A stretch of DNA of 64,000 bases. It comes from Kitasatospora phosalacinea. Its GTDB lineage: Bacteria > Actinomycetota > Actinomycetes > Streptomycetales > Streptomycetaceae. Location of the stretch: contig NZ_JNYE01000024.1 of NCBI RefSeq assembly GCF_000717185.1, forward strand, positions 1-64,000, written 5' to 3'. The notes beneath the pieces were generated by a model that saw only the letters and a program-made list of their open reading frames with translations, searched no databases and was not told the DNA's origin. The position numbers and the translations under genes are program-made. Of the stretch, positions 15,977-24,673 are shown one piece after another; the first letter of the stretch is position 1; every line of letters starts with the position of its first letter.

Positions 15977-16408
15977 TCAGACGTTGAAGCCGAGCGCGCG
16001 CAGCTGGTCGCGGCCCTCGTCGGTGATCTTGTCGGGGCCCCACGGCGGCATCCAGACCCAGTTGATCCGCAGGTCCTTGACCAGGCCGTCGGTGGCGGTG
16101 CGGGCCTGGTCCTCGATGACGTCGGTGAGGGGGCAGGCCGCGGAGGTCAGCGTCATGTCGACGGTGGCGGTGTCGTCCTCGTCGATGTGCAGGCCGTAGA
16201 TCAGGCCGAGGTTGACGACGTCGATGCCCAGTTCGGGGTCGACGACGTCCATCAGGGCCTCCATGAGGTCCTCGGTGGAGACCGTCCCCGCGCTGGTGAA
16301 CGCACCGGGGCTGTCGGACGCCCCAGGAGCCCCAGCGGCCCCGTCGGCCTCGGGAGCCGCAGCCTCCACGCCCTCCACGGCCTCCACGGCCGTCTCGTTC
16401 TCGCTCAT
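15977..16408 (-). CDS. sufT: SufT-type iron-sulfur maturation factor (MIP18/DUF59)
   Basis: The 143-residue protein has a DUF59/MIP18 domain after a 40-residue Ala/Glu-rich N-terminal extension. Signatures are LMDVVDPELGIDVVNLGLIYG (split at about residue 50-70) and the conserved cysteine in TSAACPLTD. The domain helps load Fe-S clusters onto target proteins in the cytoplasm. It is the last gene of the suf operon, 22 bp after sufU, with a hairpin behind it. Fe-S carriers of this family commonly end actinobacterial suf operons. Confidence 0.9.
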   Translation of the reverse strand: MSENETAVEAVEGVEAAAPEADGAAGAPGASDSPGAFTSAGTVSTEDLMEALMDVVDPELGIDVVNLGLIYGLHIDEDDTATVDMTLTSAACPLTDVIEDQARTATDGLVKDLRINWVWMPPWGPDKITDEGRDQLRALGFNV

Positions 16409-16430
16409 GAATGCAGTGTCCTATCGGGCG

Positions 16431-16892
16431 TCAGTCGGTGGTCTCGGTGATCGCGGGCTGGCCGCCGAGCGCCTTGGCGGTGGCGTCCTTCCAGGCCATC
16501 CAGCTGAGCAGGGCGCACTTGACCCGGGCCGGGTACTTGGAGACCCCGGCGAAGGCGACGGCGTCCTCCAGCAGGTCCTCGTCGCCCTCGGACTGGCCCT
16601 TGCTCTGCATCAGCTCCAGGAAGGCCTCCTGGATCTGCTGGGCCTCGCCGACGGACTTGCCGACCACCAGGTCGTTGAGCACGGAGGCGGAGGCCTGGCT
16701 GATCGAGCAGCCCTGCGAGTCGTAGGAGACGTCGGCGACGACGGCACCGTCGAGCCGCACCCGCAGGGTGATCTCGTCCCCGCAGGTCGGGTTGACGTGG
16801 TGGACCTCGGCGTCCCCGTCCCGCAGCCCCTTGCCGTGGGGGTTGCGGTAGTGGTCCAGGATGATCTCCTGGTACATCGAGTCGAGCTTCAT
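16431..16892 (-). CDS. sufU: Zinc-dependent sulfurtransferase SufU
   Basis: The 153-residue protein accepts persulfide sulfur from SufS and relays it to the SufBCD scaffold. The three zinc-site/acceptor cysteines are in NPTCGDEI (about residue 40), QGCSISQAS (about 66) and KCALLSW (about 128). I start at ATG 16892 (MKLDSMYQEIILDHYR), the usual SufU N-terminus, with GAGGTGG just upstream. A GTG at 16901 is in frame but overlaps that ribosome binding site. The gene starts 10 bp after the sufS stop. Confidence 0.95.
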   Translation of the reverse strand: MKLDSMYQEIILDHYRNPHGKGLRDGDAEVHHVNPTCGDEITLRVRLDGAVVADVSYDSQGCSISQASASVLNDLVVGKSVGEAQQIQEAFLELMQSKGQSEGDEDLLEDAVAFAGVSKYPARVKCALLSWMAWKDATAKALGGQPAITETTD

Positions 16893-16902
16893 CGCAGCCA
16901 CC

Positions 16903-18165
16903 TCAGCCGAAGAAGTTGCGGACGTGGTGGAGGCCGTCGATCAGCGCGTCCACCTCGCCGGGCGTGGAGTACAGGTAGAACGACGCCCTGGTGGTCGCCG
17001 GAATTCCGTACCGCAGGCAGACCGGCCGCGCGCAGTGGTGGCCGACCCGGACCGCGATGCCCTGCTCGTCGAGGACCTGGCCGACGTCGTGCGGGTGGAT
17101 GTCGCCGAGCGTGAAGGAGATCGCCGCGCCGCGGTCGACGGCCGTGCGCGGGCCGATGATCCGCAGGTCGGGCACCTCGGCGAGGCGCTCGATGGCGTAC
17201 GCGGTGATCGCGTGCTCGTGCGCGGCGACCTTGTCCATGCCGATCGCCGACAGGTAGTCGATGGCGGCGCCGAGGCCGACGGCCTGGGCGATCGGCGGGG
17301 TGCCGGCCTCGAACTTGTGCGGCGCGGGGGCGTAGGTGGACGAGCCCATGGTGACGGTCTCGATCATCTCGCCGCCGCCGAGGAACGGCGGGAGGTCCTC
17401 CAGCAGCTCCTGCCGTCCCCACAGCACGCCGATGCCGGTGGGGGCGAGCATCTTGTGGCCGGTGAAGGCGACGAAGTCGGCCTCCAGCGCCTGCACGTCG
17501 AGCACGGCGTGCGGGGCGGCCTGCGAGGCGTCGATGCAGACCAGCGCGCCGACGGACTGCGCCTTGCGGACGATCTCCTCCACCGGGTTGACGGTGCCCA
17601 GCAGGTTGGAGACCAGCGTCACCGAGACGATCTTCGTCTTCTCGGTGATCAGCTCGTCGATGTTCGACAGGTCGAGCCGGCCCTCGTCGGTGAGCGAGAA
17701 CCACTTCAGCTTCGCGCCGGTGCGCTGCGCGAGCAGCTGCCACGGCACGATGTTGGAGTGGTGCTCCATCTCGGTGATCACGATCTCCGAGTCGGCGTCG
17801 ACCTTGTACGGCTCCTCGGCCCAGCCCAGCATGTTGGCGACCAGGTTGAGCGACTCGGAGGCGTTCTTGGTGAAGATCACCTCGTTGCGGCTGGGCGCGT
17901 TGACGAAGGCGGCGACCTTGTCGCGGGCGCCCTCGTACAGCGCGGTGGCCTCCTCGGCGAGCACGTGCACGCCGCGGTGGACGTTGGCGTTGTGCTGCTC
18001 GTAGTAGGCGTTGAGGGCGTCCAGCACCTGGCGCGGCTTCTGCGAGGTCGCCGCGTTGTCCAGGTACACCAGGGGCTTGCCGTCGTGCAGCTGCCGCGAC
18101 AGGACCGGGAAGTCCTTGCGGATGGCGTCGGTGTCGAGGAGTCCGGTCAGATGGGAATGGGTCAC
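16903..18165 (-). CDS. sufS: Cysteine desulfurase SufS
   Basis: The 420-residue PLP enzyme takes sulfur from L-cysteine to form an enzyme persulfide for Fe-S assembly. The PLP lysine is in FTGHKMLAP (about residue 237), with TEMEHHSNIVPW at the cofactor site. The catalytic cysteine is in RVGHHCARPVCLRYG (about 376), the type II (SufS) layout. The start GTG 18165 overlaps the sufC TGA as GTGA, showing translational coupling. The larger open frame upstream is an artefact inside sufC. Confidence 0.97.
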   Translation of the reverse strand: MTHSHLTGLLDTDAIRKDFPVLSRQLHDGKPLVYLDNAATSQKPRQVLDALNAYYEQHNANVHRGVHVLAEEATALYEGARDKVAAFVNAPSRNEVIFTKNASESLNLVANMLGWAEEPYKVDADSEIVITEMEHHSNIVPWQLLAQRTGAKLKWFSLTDEGRLDLSNIDELITEKTKIVSVTLVSNLLGTVNPVEEIVRKAQSVGALVCIDASQAAPHAVLDVQALEADFVAFTGHKMLAPTGIGVLWGRQELLEDLPPFLGGGEMIETVTMGSSTYAPAPHKFEAGTPPIAQAVGLGAAIDYLSAIGMDKVAAHEHAITAYAIERLAEVPDLRIIGPRTAVDRGAAISFTLGDIHPHDVGQVLDEQGIAVRVGHHCARPVCLRYGIPATTRASFYLYSTPGEVDALIDGLHHVRNFFG

Positions 18166-18926
18166 TCGGAAGCGCCGCCCTTCACGTAGCTCTCGTAGCC
18201 CTCTTCCTCCAGCTTGTCGGCGAGCTCGGCACCGCCGGACTCGACGATCTTGCCGGCCGCGAAGACGTGGACGTAGTCGGGCTTGATGTAGCGCAGGATG
18301 CGGGTGTAGTGGGTGACCAGCAGGGTGCCGACCTCGCCGGTGGAGCGGACCCGGTTGATGCCCTCGGAGACGATCCGCAGCGCGTCGACGTCCAGGCCGG
18401 AGTCGGTCTCGTCGAGGATCGCGATCTTCGGCTTGAGCAGCTCCAGCTGGAGGATCTCGTGGCGCTTCTTCTCGCCGCCGGAGAAGCCCTCGTTGACGTT
18501 GCGCTCGGCGAACGCCGGGTCCATGTGCAGGGCGGCCATCGCCTCCTTGACCTCCTTGACCCACAGCCGCAGCTTGGGGGCCTCGCCGCGGACGGCGGTG
18601 GCGGCGGTGCGCAGGAAGTTGGAGACCGAGACGCCGGGCACCTCGACCGGGTACTGCATGGCCAGGAACACGCCGGCCCGGGCGCGCTCGTCGACGGACA
18701 TCTCCAGCACGTCCTCGCCGTCCAGCAGCACCTGGCCGCCGGTGACGGTGTACTTGGGGTGACCGGCCAGCGAGTAGGCCAGGGTCGACTTGCCGGAGCC
18801 GTTCGGACCCATGATCGCGTGGGTCTCGCCCTGCTTGACCGTCAGGTCGACGCCGCGCAGGATCTCCCGCGGACCGCCCTCAGCGTTGACGGAGACGTGC
18901 AGGTCGCGGATTTCAAGCGTTGCCAT
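18162..18926 (-). CDS. sufC: Fe-S assembly ATPase SufC
   Basis: The 254-residue ABC-type ATPase drives conformational change of the SufBD scaffold. Walker A is GPNGSGKSTLA (about residue 38), the signature FSGGEKKRHEILQ (about 150) and Walker B ILDETDSGLD (about 170). It has no membrane partner, consistent with SufC rather than a transporter. ATG 18926 lies 7 bp after the stop of the ferredoxin gene, and the 3' end overlaps sufS by four bases. Confidence 0.97.
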   Translation of the reverse strand: MATLEIRDLHVSVNAEGGPREILRGVDLTVKQGETHAIMGPNGSGKSTLAYSLAGHPKYTVTGGQVLLDGEDVLEMSVDERARAGVFLAMQYPVEVPGVSVSNFLRTAATAVRGEAPKLRLWVKEVKEAMAALHMDPAFAERNVNEGFSGGEKKRHEILQLELLKPKIAILDETDSGLDVDALRIVSEGINRVRSTGEVGTLLVTHYTRILRYIKPDYVHVFAAGKIVESGGAELADKLEEEGYESYVKGGASE

Positions 18927-18933
18927 GGGGTAC

Positions 18934-19251
18934 TCAGTTCTCCTGGTTGACGGAGACGAGCACATCGTCCCCTTCGATCTTTACGGGGTAGACGGCGACC
19001 GGCCTGGTCGCGGGCAGCCCGGACGGCTTGCCGGTGCGCAGGTCGAAGCTGGAGCCGTGCAGCCAGCACTCGATCATGCAGTCCTCGACCTCGCCCTCGG
19101 ACAGCGAGACGTTGGCGTGCGAGCAGGTGTCGTTGATCGCGAACACACCCTCGTCGGTGCGGACGATCGCCACCGGGACGCCGTTCAGCTCCACCTTCTT
19201 GGGCACGTCCTCCTGCAGGACGCTCAGCGCGCAGGCCCGGACGTAGCTCAT
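18934..19251 (-). CDS. Rieske-type ferredoxin within the suf operon
   Basis: The 105-residue soluble protein has the Rieske [2Fe-2S] ligands CSHA (about residue 43) and CWLH (about 62) in the order Cys-x-His...Cys-x-x-His. It is like the ferredoxin subunits of aromatic-ring dioxygenases (NirD/HcaC type). There is no dioxygenase nearby. Its place between sufD and sufC, with a four-base ATGA overlap with sufD, suggests it supplies electrons for Fe-S assembly or senses cluster status. This role is inference; the operon position is common in actinobacteria. Confidence 0.9.
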   Translation of the reverse strand: MSYVRACALSVLQEDVPKKVELNGVPVAIVRTDEGVFAINDTCSHANVSLSEGEVEDCMIECWLHGSSFDLRTGKPSGLPATRPVAVYPVKIEGDDVLVSVNQEN

Positions 19252-20474
19252 GCCACGGTCTCTTCCAGCTCGGCCTCGATCTTCTCCAGCAGCCGGTCCT
19301 GGATCTCGGCGACGCCGATCTGCTGGACCAGCTCGGCGAAGAAGCCGCGCACCACCAGGCGGCGGGCCTCGTCGGCCGGGATGCCGCGGGACTGCAGGTA
19401 GAACAGCTGCTCGTCGTCGAAGCGGCCGGTCGCCGAGGCGTGGCCGGCGCCGACGATCTCGCCGGTCTCGATCTCCAGGTTCGGGACGGAGTCGACCCGG
19501 GCGCCGTCGGTGAGCACCAGGTTGCGGTTGAGCTCGTAGGTGTCGGTGCCGAGCGCGGCCGCGCGGATCAGCACGTCGCCGATCCACACCGCGTGCGCGT
19601 CCTGGCCCTGGAGGGCGCCCTTGTAGGCGACGTTGGAGCGGCAGTGCGGGGTGTCGTGGTCGATCACCAGGCGGTGCTCCAGGTGCTGCCCGGCGTCCGC
19701 GAAGTACAGGCCGAACAGCTCGGCCTCGCCGCCGGGGGCGGCGTAGTTGACCCGGGGGTGCAGGCGCACCACGTCGCCGCCGAAGGTGACGACCACCGAC
19801 TTGAACGAGGCGTCCCGGCCGACCAGCGCGTTCTGCTGGGCGACGTGCACCGCGTCCCGCTCCCAGTCCTGGACGGAGACGAAGGTCAGCTTGGCGCCGT
19901 CGCCGACCAGCAGGTCGACGTTGGCGGCCCGGGTGCCGGTGCCGGTGTGGTTCAGCACCACGACGGCCTCGGCGAACGGCTTGACCTCGACCACCAGGTG
20001 GGCGAAGGCGGTGCCGCCCTCGCCGTGCACGTCGATCCGGACCGGCTCGGTGAGCACCGTCTCCTTGGGGACGGTCACCACCAGGGCCTGCTCGAAGGCG
20101 CTGAACGCCTGCGCGGCGACCCGGTCCACCGGGGTGCCGGCCTTGCCGACCCGGGCGTCGTCGCGGCCGACCAGCTCGGAGGTGACGCCCTCCGGCAGGC
20201 CCAGCTCGATCTTGTCCTCGCCGCGCGCCGCCTCCAGCGCCTTGCCGTCGTGCAGCCCGCCGAGGCGGTGCAGCGGGGTGAACCGCCAGTCCTCCTCGCG
20301 GCCGGTCGGCACCGGGAAGTCGGCGACGTCGAAGGACGGCTTGACGGCGACCCGGGCGTCGATCGGCTGCCGGACGGTGTCGCGCCCGGTGCCCGGGCCG
20401 GCGAGCTGCGCGCCGGCGGTGCCGACCTCGATCGAGCCGGCGGTGGTGGAGCCGGGGGTGTTCTGCTCAGCCAT
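19248..20474 (-). CDS. sufD: Fe-S scaffold protein SufD
   Basis: The 408-residue beta-helix protein pairs with SufB in the SufBC2D scaffold. The C-terminal SUF core is recognisable: HASATGRFDDEQLFYLQSRG (about residue 355) and REEDWRFTPLHRLG near residue 60. The N-terminal 30 residues are Gly/Thr-rich and poorly conserved. ATG 20474 follows sufB by 57 bp. The stop overlaps the ferredoxin start. Confidence 0.96.
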   Translation of the reverse strand: MAEQNTPGSTTAGSIEVGTAGAQLAGPGTGRDTVRQPIDARVAVKPSFDVADFPVPTGREEDWRFTPLHRLGGLHDGKALEAARGEDKIELGLPEGVTSELVGRDDARVGKAGTPVDRVAAQAFSAFEQALVVTVPKETVLTEPVRIDVHGEGGTAFAHLVVEVKPFAEAVVVLNHTGTGTRAANVDLLVGDGAKLTFVSVQDWERDAVHVAQQNALVGRDASFKSVVVTFGGDVVRLHPRVNYAAPGGEAELFGLYFADAGQHLEHRLVIDHDTPHCRSNVAYKGALQGQDAHAVWIGDVLIRAAALGTDTYELNRNLVLTDGARVDSVPNLEIETGEIVGAGHASATGRFDDEQLFYLQSRGIPADEARRLVVRGFFAELVQQIGVAEIQDRLLEKIEAELEETVA

Positions 20475-20531
20475 GGCTGTTCGTGTTGCTCTCTTTCGGG
20501 AATGGTCGACGGGCGGCGGGGCTGACGGGCG

Positions 20532-21944
20532 TCAGCCGACCGCACCCTCCATCTGCAGCTCGATCAGCCGGTTCAGCTCCAGCGCGTACTCCATCGGCAG
20601 CTCGCGGGCGATCGGCTCGACGAAGCCGCGCACGATCATCGCCATCGCCTCGGTCTCGCTCAGGCCGCGGCTCATCAGGTAGAAGAGCTGGTCCTCGGAG
20701 ACCTTGGAGACGGTCGCCTCGTGGCCCATCGACACGTCGTCCTCGCGGACGTCCACGTACGGGTAGGTGTCCGAGCGGGAGACGGTGTCCACCAGCAGCG
20801 CGTCGCACAGCACGTTCGACTTGGCGCCGTGCGAGCCCTCGCCGATCTCGATCAGGCCGCGGTAGGAGGTGCGGCCGCCGCCGCGCGCCACCGACTTGGA
20901 GACGATGTGCGAGGAGGTGTTCGGCGCCATGTGGACCATCTTCGCGCCGGCGTCCTGGTGCTGGCCCTCGCCCGCGAAGGCGATCGACAGGGTCTCGCCC
21001 TTGGCGTGCTCGCCCATCAGGTAGACGGCCGGGTACTTCATGGTGACCTTGGAGCCGATGTTGCCGTCGATCCACTCCATGGTCGCGCCCTCGTACGCCA
21101 CGGCGCGCTTGGTGACCAGGTTGTAGACGTTGTTCGACCAGTTCTGGATGGTCGTGTAGCGGCAGCGGCCGCCCTTCTTGACGATGATCTCGACGACCGC
21201 GGAGTGCAGCGAGTCCGAGGAGTAGATCGGCGCGGTGCAGCCCTCGACGTAGTGGACGTAGGCGTCCTCGTCGACGATGATCAGCGTCCGCTCGAACTGG
21301 CCCATGTTCTCGGTGTTGATCCGGAAGTAGGCCTGGAGCGGGATGTCCACGTGCACGCCCTTCGGCACGTAGATGAACGACCCGCCGGACCACACCGCGG
21401 TGTTCAGCGCGGCGAACTTGTTGTCGCCGGCCGGGATGACGGTGCCGAAGTACTCCTTGAAGAGCTCCGGGTGCTCCTTGAGCGCGGTGTCGGTGTCCAG
21501 GAAGATGACGCCCTGCTCCTCCAGGTCCTCGCGGATCTGGTGGTAGACGACCTCGGACTCGTACTGGGCGGCGACACCGGCGACCAGGCGCTGCTTCTCC
21601 GCCTCCGGGATGCCCAGCTTGTCGTAGGTGGCCTTGATGTCGGCGGGCAGGTCCTCCCAGGACTCGGCCTGCTTCTCGGTCGAGCGGACGAAGTACTTGA
21701 TGTTGTCGAAGTCGATGCCCGACAGGTCGGAGCCCCAGGTCGGCATCGGCTTCTTGCCGAACAGCTTGAGGCCCTTGAGGCGGAGGTCCAGCATCCACTC
21801 GGACTCGTTCTTCTTCGCCGAGATGTCGCGGACGACCGCCTCGCTCAGACCGCGCTTGGCGGTGGCGCCGGCGGTGTCCGAGTCGGCCCAGCCGTACTCG
21901 TACGTGCCGAGGCCTTCGAGCTCGGGGTGTGCGATGTCAGTCAT
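20532..21944 (-). CDS. sufB: Fe-S scaffold protein SufB
   Basis: The 470-residue scaffold protein is where the new Fe-S cluster is built. Characteristic stretches are [29 protein letters not shown] (with the conserved Cys), [15 protein letters not shown], and [20 protein letters not shown] at the C-terminus. Length is standard. There is no intein, which occurs in SufB of some actinobacteria. ATG 21944 overlaps the sufR stop as ATGA, so the two are translationally coupled. Confidence 0.97.
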   Translation of the reverse strand: MTDIAHPELEGLGTYEYGWADSDTAGATAKRGLSEAVVRDISAKKNESEWMLDLRLKGLKLFGKKPMPTWGSDLSGIDFDNIKYFVRSTEKQAESWEDLPADIKATYDKLGIPEAEKQRLVAGVAAQYESEVVYHQIREDLEEQGVIFLDTDTALKEHPELFKEYFGTVIPAGDNKFAALNTAVWSGGSFIYVPKGVHVDIPLQAYFRINTENMGQFERTLIIVDEDAYVHYVEGCTAPIYSSDSLHSAVVEIIVKKGGRCRYTTIQNWSNNVYNLVTKRAVAYEGATMEWIDGNIGSKVTMKYPAVYLMGEHAKGETLSIAFAGEGQHQDAGAKMVHMAPNTSSHIVSKSVARGGGRTSYRGLIEIGEGSHGAKSNVLCDALLVDTVSRSDTYPYVDVREDDVSMGHEATVSKVSEDQLFYLMSRGLSETEAMAMIVRGFVEPIARELPMEYALELNRLIELQMEGAVG

Positions 21945-22798
21945 GCGAGGTTCCTCCGCGCGGACGAGCCGTTTTCGATGGGGGACGTACCGGCAGTCGG
22001 CGCGGCACCGGGCGTCCGGGAGGACGACGGTGCGGCACCGGGTGCCGGCACATACGTGGTGCAGACCCCGTCGCCGTGGGCGATGGTGGCCAGCCGTTGC
22101 ACATGGGTGCCCAGGAGCTGGGAGAAGACCTCGGTCTCCGCCTCGCAGAGCTGCGGGAACTGCTCGGCGATGTGCGCGACCGGGCAGTGGTGCTGGCAGA
22201 GCTGGGCGCCGGCCGGTGCGGCGGGCGCAGCGGCGGCGGACGGGACGCGCCGCACCGTGGCAGCGTACCCGTCGGCACTGAGGGCCTCGGCCAGTGCCTC
22301 GGCGCGCCGCCCGGCGGCGGCCGCGGTCAGGGCGTCCCGGTAGCGCTCGCCCTGCTTGGCGAGCCGGGCCCGGGCGAAGGCGGCGACCGCCTCCTCGCCC
22401 GCGCTGCCGCCGCCGGCCGTCTCGGAGATCCAGCGCAGCGCGTCGGCGGCGAGCTGGTCGTAGGCCTGGTAGAAGGCGTCGCGCCCGCCGTCGGTGAGCG
22501 CGAAGACCTTGGCCGGGCGGCCCCGGCCGCGGCTGCCGTGGACCCGCTGCTCGCGGGACTCCACCAGCCCGGCGGCGGCGAGGCCGTCCAGGTGGCGGCG
22601 GACCGCGGCGGCGGTCAGGCCGAGGCGGCTGGCCAGGTCGGCGGCCGAGGAGGGGCCGTGGTCGAGGATCGAGCGGGCGACCCGGTCCCGGGTCGCCAGG
22701 TGGCCCTCGAAGAGCACCTCCGTCGCCGTCGCGGGCACGGCGCAGCCGGGAGCGTCGGGCTCCCGGCGCCGGGCTTCGTGCTCGCGGATGTTTTTCAC
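21941..22798 (-). CDS. sufR: SufR, Fe-S-sensing repressor of the suf operon
   Basis: The protein (about 285 residues) has a DeoR/ArsR-like winged helix ([21 protein letters not shown], then [20 protein letters not shown]). A C-terminal cysteine cluster, [18 protein letters not shown], would bind a [4Fe-4S] cluster. When the cluster is present, SufR represses the operon it heads. I place the start at GTG 22798 ([11 protein letters not shown]), as in SufR proteins I recall. No ribosome binding site precedes it, so the mRNA may be leaderless. GTG 22846 is an in-frame alternative. Its last four bases overlap sufB. The C-terminal 50 residues are low-complexity. Confidence 0.88.
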   Translation of the reverse strand: MKNIREHEARRREPDAPGCAVPATATEVLFEGHLATRDRVARSILDHGPSSAADLASRLGLTAAAVRRHLDGLAAAGLVESREQRVHGSRGRGRPAKVFALTDGGRDAFYQAYDQLAADALRWISETAGGGSAGEEAVAAFARARLAKQGERYRDALTAAAAGRRAEALAEALSADGYAATVRRVPSAAAAPAAPAGAQLCQHHCPVAHIAEQFPQLCEAETEVFSQLLGTHVQRLATIAHGDGVCTTYVPAPGAAPSSSRTPGAAPTAGTSPIENGSSARRNLA

Positions 22799-22811
22799 AA
22801 CACGATTGTTG
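22798..22811. promoter_or_regulatory. SufR operator (CAAC-N6-GTTG) at the sufR start
   Basis: CAACACGATTGTTG is exactly the CAAC-N6-GTTG palindrome that I recall being reported for SufR of Streptomyces avermitilis. It touches the proposed sufR start codon, so bound SufR would block its own promoter or start site. This supports autoregulation of the whole suf operon. Confidence 0.75.
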
Positions 22812-22870
22812 CGTAATTCGTCGGCCGGAAACAAGCCGTGATCCACGCCTCACCGGTGTCGTCCATCACG

Positions 22871-22889
22871 AAAGGCAAGCCTTACCTGT
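22871..22889. promoter_or_regulatory. Candidate iron box (DmdR/IdeR type)
   Basis: AAAGGCAAGCCTTACCTGT matches 15 of 19 positions of the actinobacterial iron box TWAGGTWAGSCTWACCTWA, on either strand. It overlaps the expected -35 zone of the ABC exporter promoter (its -10 is at 22910-22915) and lies 73 bp upstream of sufR. Iron-loaded DmdR/IdeR would be expected to repress the exporter and possibly affect sufR. Confidence 0.5.
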
Positions 22890-22909
22890 AGGACGGCGTG
22901 AGCTGCTCC

Positions 22910-22915
22910 TAGACT
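22910..22915 (+). promoter_or_regulatory. -10 hexamer of the ABC exporter genes (leaderless)
   Basis: TAGACT lies six bases before ATG 22922, so transcription would begin at or next to the start codon. No ribosome binding site is present, which agrees with a leaderless mRNA. Confidence 0.5.
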
Positions 22916-22921
22916 CGCCGT

Positions 22922-23839
22922 ATGCATGCAGACCCCGCCGTCGAGGTGACCGCACTGGTCAAGCGGTACGGCGACAAGACCGCCGTGGACGGGCTGAGCC
23001 TGACCATCGCCCGGGGCGCCGTCACCGCGGTGCTGGGCCCCAACGGCGCGGGCAAGACCACCACGATCGAGACCTGCGAGGGCTACCGCCGCCCCGACGC
23101 GGGCACCGTCCGGGTCCTCGGCCTGGACCCGGTCGCCCAGGCCGGGCAGCTGCGGCCGCGGATCGGCGTGATGCTCCAGTCCGGGGGCGTGTACGCCGGT
23201 GCGCGCGCCCTCGAAATGCTCCAGCACACCGCCAGGCTGTACGCCCACCCGCTGCCCGTCGGCCCGCTCGCCGAGCGCCTCGGCCTGGACTCCTGCGGCC
23301 GTACCCCGTACCGCCGGCTCTCCGGCGGCCAGCAGCAGCGCCTGGCCCTGGCGATGGCCGTGGTCGGCCGCCCCGAGCTGGTCTTCCTGGACGAGCCCAC
23401 CGCCGGCCTCGACCCGCAGGCCCGCCGCGCCACCTGGGAGCTGGTCACCGAACTGCGCGCCGCGGGCGTCACCGTCGTCCTCACCACCCACCAGATGGAC
23501 GAGGCCGAGCAGCTCGCCGACGCGGTCGCCGTCGTCGACCGCGGCAGGGTCATCGCCCAGGGCTCGCCGGACGAGCTGCGCGGCACCGACGCCCGGCTGC
23601 GCTTCGACGGCCCGCCCGCCCTCGACCTGGCCGCCCTGCGCAAGGTCCTCCCGGACCGGGCCGTCGTCACCGAGCCCTCCCCCGGCTCCTACCGCGTCGA
23701 GGCCGAACTCGACGCCGCCCTGCTGGCCGCCGTCACCGGCTGGTGCGCCGGGGCCGGGGTGATGCCCGACAAGCTCGCGGTGCAGCGCCGCAGCCTCGAA
23801 GACGTCTTCCTCGACCTGACCGGACGGGAACTGCGATGA
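22922..23839 (+). CDS. ABC transporter ATP-binding protein
   Basis: The 305-residue nucleotide-binding subunit is of the DrrA/ABC-2 exporter class. Walker A is GPNGAGKTTT (about residue 40), the signature RLSGGQQQRLALA (about 136), Walker B LVFLDEPTAGLD (about 156), and THQMDEAEQ follows. The C-terminal DrrA-like domain ends in RRSLEDVFLDLTGREL. It pairs with the permease that overlaps its last four bases. The substrate is unknown. The place between sufR and ctaA suggests a housekeeping link to heme or respiration, which is inference. Confidence 0.92.
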   Translation: MHADPAVEVTALVKRYGDKTAVDGLSLTIARGAVTAVLGPNGAGKTTTIETCEGYRRPDAGTVRVLGLDPVAQAGQLRPRIGVMLQSGGVYAGARALEMLQHTARLYAHPLPVGPLAERLGLDSCGRTPYRRLSGGQQQRLALAMAVVGRPELVFLDEPTAGLDPQARRATWELVTELRAAGVTVVLTTHQMDEAEQLADAVAVVDRGRVIAQGSPDELRGTDARLRFDGPPALDLAALRKVLPDRAVVTEPSPGSYRVEAELDAALLAAVTGWCAGAGVMPDKLAVQRRSLEDVFLDLTGRELR

Positions 23840-24606
23840 CCGCCACCGACCTCACCCCCCGCCCGGGCGCCGCCCCGGTCGGCCGGATGCTGCTCGCGCA
23901 GACCGCCCTGGAGACCAGGATGCTGCTGCGCAACGGCGAGCAGCTGCTGCTCACCGTGGTCATCCCGACCGTGCTGCTGGTGCTGTTCTCCACGGTCGAC
24001 GTGGTCACCGTGGAGGGCCCGGGCGAGCGGGTCGACTTCCTGGCGCCCGGGCTGCTGGCGCTGGCGGTGATGTCCACCGCGTTCACCGGGCAGGCCATCG
24101 CCACCGGCTTCGAGCGCCGCTACGGCGTGCTCAAGCGCCTCGGCGCGACGCCGCTGCCGCGCTGGGCGCTGTTGTCCGCGAAGACCGGCTGCGTGCTGGT
24201 CACCGAACTGCTCCAGGTCCTGCTGCTGTCCGGCATCGCGCTGGCGCTGGGCTGGTCCCCGCACGGCAACCCGCTGACGGTGCTGCTCCTGCTGGTGCTG
24301 GGCACCGCCGCGTTCTCCGGCCTGGGCCTGCTGATGGCGGGCACCCTGCGGGCCGAGGCCACGCTGGCCGGGGCCAACCTGGTGTTCGTCCTGCTGCTGC
24401 TGGCGGGCGGCGTGGTCGTCCCGCTGTCGAAGTTCCCGGACGCGGTGCGCCCGGTGCTGGAGCTGCTGCCGGTCTCGGCGCTCTCCGACGGCCTGCGCTC
24501 GGTCCTCCAGCTCGGCGGCGGCGTCCCCTGGGCCGACCTCGGCGTGCTGGCCGCCTGGTCGGTGCTGGGCCTGGCCGCCGCGTCCCGGTTCTTCCGCTGG
24601 GAGTGA
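23836..24606 (+). CDS. ABC-2 type permease
   Basis: The 256-residue membrane subunit has about six transmembrane helices and the ABC-2 layout (FERRYGVLKRLGATPLPRW cytoplasmic loop; GVVVPLSKFPDAVRPVLELLPVSALSDGLR before the last helix). It starts with ATGA overlapping the ATPase gene, so the two subunits are made in coupled fashion. The pair is followed by a strong terminator, so it is a two-gene unit. Confidence 0.92.
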   Translation: MTATDLTPRPGAAPVGRMLLAQTALETRMLLRNGEQLLLTVVIPTVLLVLFSTVDVVTVEGPGERVDFLAPGLLALAVMSTAFTGQAIATGFERRYGVLKRLGATPLPRWALLSAKTGCVLVTELLQVLLLSGIALALGWSPHGNPLTVLLLLVLGTAAFSGLGLLMAGTLRAEATLAGANLVFVLLLLAGGVVVPLSKFPDAVRPVLELLPVSALSDGLRSVLQLGGGVPWADLGVLAAWSVLGLAAASRFFRWE

Positions 24607-24622
24607 GCCGCCCGGCACGGGA

Positions 24623-24653
24623 ACGGCCCCGGGAGCGGTGCTCCCGGGGCCGT
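24623..24653. terminator. Bidirectional terminator after the ABC permease gene
   Basis: ACGGCCCCGGGAGC (24623-24636) and its exact complement (24640-24653) form a 14-bp stem with a GGT loop. It separates the convergent permease and choice-of-anchor genes. Confidence 0.8.
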
Positions 24654-24673
24654 CGCCTTCAGCGGCTCCCGGT

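Noticed and set aside
22799..22846. Longer SufR starting at GTG 22846
   Set aside because: The extra 16 residues would be encoded across the SufR operator and are not part of the SufR N-terminus as I recall it; kept only as an alternative.
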